Assembly: GCA_944474755.1 (NCBI GenBank)
Contig: OX104124.1
Location: 1,674,001 to 1,738,000, forward strand
Direction: 5' to 3'
Source: Limnoperna fortunei
Lineage: Eukaryota; Mollusca; Bivalvia; Mytilida; Modiolidae
DNA length: 64,000 nucleotides
Each line of letters opens with the position of its first letter. Within the stretch, counting starts at the first letter, position 1. The position numbers and the translations under genes are program-made. Shown piece after piece: positions 57,088-64,000 of this stretch. The notes beneath the pieces are model-generated. The model was not told the origin of the DNA, searched no databases, and was given only the letters and a program-made list of their open reading frames with translations.

Positions 57088-57345
57088 GTCGGGAGTTTTC
57101 CCCGGATACTCGGATCCCCCGTTTAAAATAAAGGATGCCACAATAAAATATATGGTATACAATTTCCAGGGGTACCGTTTTACATTAATAACTAGTGTGT
57201 CAACACTGTGTTGTGAGTTTTACTCCAACTTTAGGGAAGGTGTGCTCGACTTTAATCTTGATTTGACAAAGACTGCAGTTTTCCCGCTGAAGGTCCAGGG
57301 TTTTTACTGGTTTCCTTTCCTAGTACTCCACGATTTACCTTAAAA
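57088..57345 (+). mobile_element. SINE family A fragments, scrambled
   Basis: A body piece (GGTCGGGAGTTTTCCCCGGA) is followed by unrelated sequence, then a piece with GTGTGTCAACACTGTG, AAGGTGTGCTCGACTT and GTTTTTACTGG. This is at least two partial copies. Confidence 0.5.
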
Positions 57346-57497
57346 TTTCTGACAGTAAGCATGAAAACAAACAAACAAAATCAGACAAAAAAAAAATATA
57401 ATTTATTGAAATATGTTACTTTTCAACAATGTTTACTGTAAACATTTGAGAAGATATCAACATGTACGTGTAACATCACGTATCACAACTTCAAGGG

Positions 57498-57750
57498 GGG
57501 CCTCAGTGGCAGAGTGGTCATGGTAGTTTGTTTGTTTGAATGGGGTTTAATGCCAATTTCAGCAATTTTTCAGCTATAGCATGGCGTCAAATTTGTATTA
57601 GGTGAAGAAGCCGGAGTACTCGGAAAAAAACCCCGACCTGCAAAACTAGGAAACTGGCAATCCTTGTCAATTAAGATTAGAGTTTAGTACACCCTACCCG
57701 CAGTGAGACTAGAACACGCAACCTCAGTGTTGATAGACCATTTTGTGCCA
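57498..57750 (-). mobile_element. SINE family A with a short opposed head piece
   Basis: Bases 57498-57530 are a plus-strand A-box relic (GGCCTCAGTGGCAGAGTGGT). From 57531 a minus-strand copy runs through AATTTCAGCAATTTTTCAGC, GGAGTACTCGG and a B-box relic GACTAGAACACGCAACCTCA, then stops before its A box. Confidence 0.75.
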
Positions 57751-58156
57751 TGGATGTCTTTACAACATGTCGCGAAACATAATTTATAATGTGAAAAAGA
57801 AAACTTGCTGAAAAGAAATTTATATTAAGATCGTGATATAAAAATATAGTTTTGTTGAGATAACGATATATTTCTTGTCGAGATATCGATAAAACTGAAT
57901 TGTTCTATCGTCATCTGTAATTAAAAAAAAATATTTTGCTTATTGCTCATATACCCTTATGGCTCTCGTAGTCTCCTATGTACCCGATCTGAAGGCACAA
58001 CAATAAAGTAATGCCAAGACGTTGTCATGTATTTTATTAACATTATTACAAAATTAGTTTCAATCATTAAAATTGACCTACTGTTAATAATCACGTGTCA
58101 TAAAAAGTGTTGATCTTTGTCAATTTTTTTATACATATATATTACAATAAAGAAAA
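57751..58156. other. Unassigned AT-rich stretch
   Basis: No gene or repeat recognised. Confidence 0.4.
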
Positions 58157-58292
58157 ACTAACGTTAACATCCGGGCTTACTTAACTAACGTTAACATCCG
58201 GGCTTACTTAAGTAACGTTAACACCCGGGCTTACTTAACTAACGTTAACATCCGGGCTTACTTAACTAACGTTAACATCCGGGCTTACTTAA
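58157..58292. repeat. 27 bp minisatellite, five units
   Basis: AACTAACGTTAACATCCGGG followed by CTTACTT is repeated five times with one or two changes (one unit has AAGTAACG and CACCCGGG). GTTAAC sites occur in each. Confidence 0.95.
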
Positions 58293-58499
58293 CTCCCTTT
58301 AAGTTATTTTCTCTTACTGTATTATCTTTATAAATGTTATTGTTCGAAACACATTTCGATGTATTATGTCAAACAAAGTTATACAGCTTGTCACATGGAA
58401 ATGAATGATTTGTCTATGTTCTTATTTTCCATGTACTCACACCCCCACCTCGCCCCAAACTTTAAGATTTTAAGATAATGAATTTATTGTTTTCTTCAT

Positions 58500-58850
58500 G
58501 TACGCTCGTTTGTTTACTTCAACCGAGTAACGAATGAGTATGTGTCTTCTCACACACAAGTTTCCAGTTTGGCAATACGTTTGTGAGTGATTGGTTAGAT
58601 GTTTGCTTTACGTCCAGCTGTTTGGAGAGTGCCATGCTCCTTGCACGCCAAAGACCACTTTTGTAGATGTCTATAAGTGTCGGCTCGTTGTAGCTGCTAC
58701 AAACGGCCTTACCCATACCTCGTACTTTTCCATTGCCGGCATTAAACATGTTTCCCCTTTGGTCCATCTTTCCTGAATTGATTTGTTGCGTGTTTATTTG
58801 TTCCCGTCCTGGATTTAAATGAAATACGTAAAGCAAACATCCGAGCATTT
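58500..58850 (+). mobile_element. SINE family B copy
   Basis: GAGAGTGCCATGCTCCTTGC, CCACTTTTGTAGATGTCTAT, CGGCTCGTTGTAGCTGC and TTGTTCCCGTCCTGG correspond to the complement of the 50955-51150 copy in order. The tail contains ACGTAAAGCAAAC. Confidence 0.65.
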
Positions 58851-58967
58851 TATTTGCAAATTTAAGGGTTTTAAGATGTATGCAATTGTCTTTCGACCAT
58901 GTTAACAGCTATTTAGTCTAATATAAGGGACGTAATAACTTCAATACAGTGTGTTTACTTATATTTC

Positions 58968-59209
58968 ACATTAGACAAACCTTTACAGTTCACATTCAGA
59001 CAAACTATTACTGTCCACATTCAGACAAACCCTTACTGTCCACATTAAGAAAAACCCTTACAGTTCACATTCAGATAAAACCTTACAGTTCACATTCGCA
59101 CAAACCCTAGCAGTTCCCATTCAGACAAACCCTGACAGTTCACATTCAGACAAATCCTAACAGTTCACATTCAGGAAAACCCTTACAGTTCAAATTCATA
59201 CAAACCCAT
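58968..59209. repeat. 25 bp minisatellite, left part
   Basis: About nine units of the type CAGTTCACATTCAGACAAAC-CCTTA. The same array resumes at 63870, so the CACTA-like element was inserted into it. Confidence 0.95.
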
Positions 59210-59212
59210 ACA

Positions 59213-59745
59213 CACTACTGGCTAAAAAAATGACTGTAAATACCAGTTGCAGTCGTTTTTCGTCTCTGACTGACTGAGATTGACTGCAAATGACTGCAAA
59301 AATGTCTGTAAAAGACTGCAAACGTTGTGTCAGACAATAATTTTTACTGTGGCAGTCATTTTATGCCTGTCACAGACATATTTTGTCCGTCACAGACATT
59401 TTTTCCGTTGGCGCAGTCATTTTATGTCTGTTACAACGGCGTATCCGTGGTATCAGTCAAAAAAATGTCTGTGGCAGTCATTTTTTCCGTTGACTCAGTC
59501 GAAAATCGTCTGTTACAACGGCGTTACCGTTGTATCAGTCAACAAATGTCTGTCACAGACATTTTCTCCGTTGTATCGGACAAAATACGACTGTCACAAC
59601 GCCTGGTAATTATTATTGTTAATTTATTAACTGCCGTCGATTAATATTTTTTATTTCACTTGTTTTATGAAAATTTTCGGAATTAAACAAAAAATATCTC
59701 TATTTGGAAATTGTACGTTCGCACAATTACGATAACAAATGTTAT
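59213..59745 (+). repeat. Left long inverted repeat with subterminal motif array
   Basis: Within the first 400 bp, short words recur: GTCTGTCACAGACATTTT, GCAGTCATTTTATG, TTACAACGGCGT and CCGTTG-ATCAGTC. CACTA elements are known to carry subterminal repeats that bind their transposase, and these words are good candidates. The 105- and 109-codon frames through the region follow from this repetition and are not genes. Confidence 0.85.
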
Positions 59746-60742
59746 TTAAATAGTAATGTTAAAGATAAATGTATGTTTAAATAAATCTGTTTCTAAAAAA
59801 TGAAGACTGCTGAAAATGTTAGCATTTGTTAAGTCCTTATTTATAATTATTACACTGAATTTATCAATGGTTTACTTACACATTTGGTGAAATTAAAGCC
59901 ATAACAACGATTGCATTGGAAACATTTGTACAATAATGTTTTCTTAAAACACTGACAAAGTTTTAAAAAAAATACATATAATAAAATCGCCAATTTCTTT
60001 AATTATGGCGGAAACTGTTAGTATTTTATTTAGTACGGATACATACATTAAATTGTGACATTTTAGTCGTTATATTTATTCTGTCTTTCAATGTTAAATA
60101 TTAAATATTTAAAAAAACCCTAAAATAATGTTTGTTTTCTAAGCTGCATCTACTGTCGTTTAAATGGATCTGGTAATTTAGTTACCACTTTAAAATTGTA
60201 CATGTACAATTAAAAAGAATGATATGTGTTGTTAATTAGGCTACAGGTAATCTCGCCTCGCCGCCTCGCTGATAAAAATGTGTATAATACATTTTGCAAC
60301 ACGATCCGGTGTAATAAATACATTTGTAGTTATGGATGAATGGGAACTGTCTTCTAAAATACCTGTTCCTGCCCCCCCCCCCCCCGTGGTAAATTATGAA
60401 CTTTGTACACACAAAACACTAATTGTAAAGGTGTACTTTTCTTATTGTCAACTTTGACAAGCAATAGAGATCATTAAAATTATTGCAAACAAATGCCCCG
60501 GAAAGACCCCGACGATCTGTATAATATATATAGCATGCAACTGAATCGAGTGCGCCGTTTACTTTTAGTCGTACAATATTCTGTCAAGCACGAAACATAA
60601 TAATAAGAATTTAACTACAAATGGGACTTTAGAATTACTAGCCCATCGGTATAGTTTAATAAGAAAATGAAATTATTACTTCAAAATTAATTTTAAAAAT
60701 GTATTTTTGAAAAAGTTGTACACGTTATTGATACAATTATTT

Positions 60743-61078
60743 CTATTTGTAGTGGAGACCATCTAGTTGTAGTGTTAGATCATCATACGGAAAGCCTGAC
60801 CGCTGACCGTAGTGGGTAACGTGTTTGAAGATTGCCACTACCCTAGCACGATAAAGCCCCTTTTGCAGATTTGAAAAAAGAGTAGGCTCATTGTAGCTGC
60901 TACAAAAGGCTAAATTCTCCGCCCCTACACAAAACTTCATACTTTTCCGGTGGCAGTCTAAATTGTGTTACTTGTGTCCCACCCCACCCCCTTTTTCCGT
61001 TGATTAATTGTTTATTTACTTAGTCTTGTCCTGAATATCGCTGAAATACTACTCGCTGGACGTAAAGCAAAGCAAAGA
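60743..61078 (+). mobile_element. SINE family B nested in the CACTA-like element
   Basis: GCCTGACCGCTGACCGTAGT, GATAAAGCCCCTTTTGCAGA, AGAGTAGGCTCATTGTAGCT and GTCCTGAATATCGCTGAAAT are in family order. The right end has GGACGTAAAGCAAAGCAAAG. A second SINE follows about 40 bp later. Confidence 0.75.
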
Positions 61079-61119
61079 TGTAAGTTTTCATATTTTAATA
61101 CACGCTAAATATTTATTGT

Positions 61120-61386
61120 TTTTTTTTGTTTGTTTGAATGGTGTTTTAACGCCACTTTCAGCAATTTTTCAGCTATTTCATGGCGTCCAGTTTTTATTGG
61201 GGAGGAAGCCGGATTACCCGGAGAGAACCCCTGACCTGCGGTACGAAAACTGACAATCCTTGTCAATTAAGATTGGAGTCGAGTACAACCTGCCTGCAGT
61301 GAGAATCGAACCCGCAATCTCAGTGTTGACAGACCACGTGATCAATTGTAGTTGAACTACCTTGACCACTCGGCCACCGAGGCCTC
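61120..61386 (-). mobile_element. SINE family A, best full-length copy, nested in the CACTA-like element
   Basis: All parts are present: TTTGTTTGAATGGTGTTTTA, CACTTTCAGCAATTTTTCAG, TTTTTATTGGGGAGGAAGCC, CCTGACCTGCGG, ATTGGAGTCGAGTACAACC, the B-box complement GAATCGAACCCGCAATCTCA, and the A-box complement TTGACCACTCGGCCACCGAG followed by GCC. It is a useful reference for the other copies. Confidence 0.9.
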
Positions 61387-62194
61387 CTAAATATTTATTA
61401 AAGAAATTAAAAGATCGTGTGCACAATAATATACTTAAATGTTTTTTTTATTTCAGTTCTGAGTGCCGTTTTTTTAATCTGAACTACAGAATTAGTGTTA
61501 ATTTTGTTAATTACAATAACCGAATACAATACAGGTCGTGTATATGTCTTTGAAGTGTATTTATTACTTGTGTACATATGCGCAGGGACAATGTTCGTGG
61601 TGTACTCGAACCAGTAAAAACTAAAAGAAGTCTGATTTTCAAATTCCTTTATTCAAATTTATAATGGTTTATTTCGTTTTATGATGTAAAAACCCTATAC
61701 ACTTCTCGATAGAATAAAGGAAAACCCTACAATGCAAGCTGGAGAAACCATGCTTTAGTGTTACTAACTGGCTGAATATGTATTGGCCCTTGCATTGATT
61801 CTAGGTTGGATTTATAGGTTCCGAGACCCGTAGGGTCCAGGGCCAATACGACTGACCGATAATCGATAAAAAGCCAATACAGACGCCACTTCGTAACAAT
61901 TTTAATTAAAGTAAAAGTCGTTTCGCTAGCCTGTATGAACAGTCCGTATGACTAGCCAATCTATCATATGCTGGAAGTAGTCACGATATAGCTTACTGGT
62001 CCAGAAGATCGGAGGTGAGATAGTATCGGGTAATACAACTTTCCGTGTGGCCCTGCGGTTTGAACGATAAAAAGTTATTAACCTTTTTATATTAGTACAG
62101 TGATCAAATATTAATCATCCCTATATTAATAAATTAGGGTCGATTTTACGTATTATTTAATGATATATGTTCTACGATAGAAAAACGATTTACG

Positions 62195-62285
62195 TTTAAC
62201 CATATACTAACGATGTACGAACGATGCACGAACGTCGTACGAACGATAAATGCCCGATGTACGAACGATAACATCGTTAACTTAT
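62195..62285. repeat. Cluster of ACGAACGAT-type words
   Basis: CGATGTACGAACGATGCACG, ACGTCGTACGAACGATA and GATGTACGAACGATAAC give five or so irregularly spaced copies within 90 bp in the core of the CACTA-like element. It could be a binding-site cluster or the start of a minisatellite. Confidence 0.6.
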
Positions 62286-63199
62286 GTTAGCACTCAAATT
62301 TGCAAATAAAATCGTACAACATTTGGGAGAACTTTTGCAAAGGAGACGATTTGTATATTTATTTTAGAAACCATAAACTTTAACTGTGTGTTGCCTAAAA
62401 TTTCCGTTTTCTTTTTACAGAGACACCGAAACTGTCAGACACAGTTATATTTGTATATACTATATATTATACTTACAACTGCTCACTGGACATATATCGA
62501 ATGATTTTTCTCGAATACATGTCAACTTTGTACGATAGTACGAAACGGCGCACTCGATTCAGTTTCATTCGATAGAGTGTGTGTCCGTTATTTGTTCTGT
62601 GGCACTTTGCCTTTCTATGGTATGATTTTAGAGTCAATGTAGACAATTAAAAATAAACACCTTTAAAAATTTAGTGTTTGTCTGTAGAACAAAAGGGGTT
62701 GAAGTTTACTTACAAGATAACCGCACAATCTATAACTGTACATTAATTTGGTCCGTAGAAAAACCGCAAACTGCTAGTATAGTTTTTACCAATTTTTTTT
62801 TTATTTTGTAGTTTTAGAGATATTTGCATATTTATCTGCATGTGCCGATTTTATTATCGCTAATTACAGGTCACCTGTGTAATGTTTTTACATAATGCAG
62901 CCCAATGTTTCATAAACGTGTACTTTGATCAGTGAGGCGGGATTACCTGTAACATAATTAACCACATGTGTCCTTCTTTAAATCGGAAGCGCCCCGTGGA
63001 CATCAACAACTTTATTATGATTATTGAATTACCTGATATTTTAAACAATAGAAAACAAACATGATGATTTTTTTAAATTAAATATTGTATTTAAAATAGC
63101 TAAACATATTTATACTAACTATAATTTTAAAATAATTTTCGACATAACTTAATAAATAAGCAATGTCATCATATTTTGTTTAACTTTGTTTGCAGAAAA

Positions 63200-63340
63200 T
63201 ATTATTATAAAAATGTAGAAGATGATCAAATTTCCATGTTTTTTGTTGAATTCCGAACATTTCCATAAAATAACTTGACATTTAGAAAATTAATCGACGG
63301 GTTAACAACAATTCAAATAATAATTACCAGGCGTTAAAAC
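63200..63340. repeat. Partial tandem duplication at the inner edge of the right arm
   Basis: AATAATTACCAGGCGTT with the adjoining TTCATAAAA- and AATTCCGAA-like blocks occurs both at about 63315-63340 and again at 63470-63485 with its flank. The right arm thus carries an extra diverged copy of about 140 bp that the left arm lacks. Confidence 0.65.
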
Positions 63341-63869
63341 ATTTGTAATCGTAAAGTGTGCGAGAGATCAATTTCCAAATAGAGATTTTTTTTGTTTAAT
63401 TCCGAATATTTTCATAAAAGAAATTAAAATTTAAAATATAAATCGGTCGCTGTTAATAAATTAACAATAATAATTACCAGGCGTTGTGACAGTCGTATTT
63501 TGTCTCATACAACGGAGAAAATGTCTGTGACAGACATTTTTTGACTGATACAACGGTAAAGCCGTTGTAGCAGACGATTTTCGACTGAATCAACGGAAAA
63601 AATGACTGCGACAGGCATTTTTTGACTGATACAACGGATACGCCGTTGTAACAGACATAAAATGACTGCGCCAACGGAAAAAATGTCTGTGACGGAGGAA
63701 ATATGTCTGTGACAGGCATAAAATGACTGTCACAGTAAAAATTATTGTCTGACACAACGTTTGCAGTCTTTTACAGACATTTTTGCAGTCATTTGCAGTC
63801 AATCTCAGTCAGTCAGAGACGAAAAACGACTGCAACTGGTATTAACAGTCATTTTTTTAGCCAGTTGTG
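63338..63869 (-). repeat. Right long inverted repeat of the CACTA-like element
   Basis: It is the near-perfect reverse complement of 59213-59745, with small differences such as a short deletion around GTCTGTGACGGAGGAAATAT. It ends AGCCAGTTGTG, followed by ACA. Confidence 0.85.
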
Positions 63870-64000
63870 ACAGTTCACATTCAGAAAAACCCTTACAGTC
63901 CACATTCAGACAAAGCCTTATAGTCCACATTTAGACAAACCCTAACAGTTGACATTCAGACAAACCCTTACATTTCACATTCAGACAAAGCCTTATAGTC
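63870..64000. repeat. 25 bp minisatellite, right part, running off the window
   Basis: About five further units of the CAGTTCACATTCAGACAAAC type continue to the window edge. This confirms that the array was interrupted by the insertion. Confidence 0.95.

Larger units (their letters stand above)
59213..63869. mobile_element. 4657 bp CACTA/EnSpm-like non-autonomous element with very long inverted arms
   Basis: The left end is CACTACTGGCTAAAAAAATG and the complement of the right end is CACAACTGGCTAAAAAAATG. ACA lies directly outside both ends (59210-59212 and 63870-63872). CACTA-type ends and a 3 bp duplication are characteristic of the EnSpm/CACTA superfamily. The arms match strongly for about 530 bp. 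More diverged inverted matches continue further in: GGTAATCTCGCCTC at 60246 against GAGGCGGGATTACC near 62936, and GAATCGAGTGCGCCG at 60544 against CGGCGCACTCGATTC near 62546, so each arm may be about 1.35 kb. The core contains SINE insertions and no transposase. Confidence 0.8.

Noticed and set aside
58519..58848. 109-codon minus-strand frame
   Set aside because: It lies within a family B SINE whose other copies do not keep the frame.
59280..59644. Two overlapping frames of 105 and 109 codons, mirrored at 63474-63802
   Set aside because: They lie in the inverted arms of the CACTA-like element and reflect repeated subterminal words.
59213..63869. Polinton/Maverick, suggested by the very long TIRs
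   Set aside because: The ends do not start with AG, the target duplication appears to be 3 bp, not 6, and no polymerase, integrase or capsid-like frame is present.

Overview
The window is AT-rich eukaryotic DNA, most likely from a bivalve mollusc. The reasons are: many copies of a tRNA-headed SINE that resembles the molluscan V-SINE type (RUDI-like), a reverse-transcriptase repeat whose 3' part I associate with mytilid-type bivalve genomes, a shared dispersed motif around ACGCGCGTTTCGTC, and a lack of long open frames. A mussel-like bivalve is the best guess, but the species cannot be fixed from the sequence. There is no operon, CRISPR array, bona fide tRNA or rRNA gene.

Only one host gene is well supported: a GNAT-family N-acetyltransferase whose catalytic exon lies at 39255-39856 (+). 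A TATA box at 28135-28140 and a short ATG exon at 28269-28329, in matching intron phase, are a plausible promoter and first exon. That would give an intron of about 10.9 kb packed with SINE, LINE and minisatellite DNA. A second isolated TATA box lies at 45462-45469.

Layout. 0-9 kb: foldback elements, three related CRE-bearing inverted-repeat elements (3.1-5.05 kb), a large palindrome (5.25-5.42 kb), a PIF/Harbinger-like MITE with TAA target duplication (5994-6618), a full SINE and a decayed RT copy. 10-22 kb: a diverged direct duplication (about 10.2-15.6 kb and 16.5-22.3 kb), one arm carrying a 5'-truncated RT copy with an intact 225-codon frame, the other a 985 bp GC-richer insertion and a 40 bp tandem array. 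22.9-26 kb: a palindromic minisatellite element, a long-TIR element and a head-to-head SINE pair. 28-40 kb: the GNAT locus, with a LINE 3' end, a 45 bp minisatellite and a SINE with a perfect 12 bp target duplication in its intron. 40-50 kb: SINE fragments, LINE remnants, a 1.8 kb internally repeated element and a 2.6 kb broken LINE. 49.8-53.1 kb: a TIR element and a 473 bp MITE with a 9 bp target duplication. 53.3-56.2 kb: a satellite of about 40 bp units, most of which carry a consensus splice-donor string. 57-64 kb: more SINEs and minisatellites, and a 4657 bp CACTA/EnSpm-like non-autonomous element with very long inverted arms, inserted in a 25 bp minisatellite.

The window is therefore mainly a record of nested transposition, array expansion and duplication around one acetyltransferase gene. 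Classifications rest on termini, target duplications and motifs read by eye; no database search was possible.
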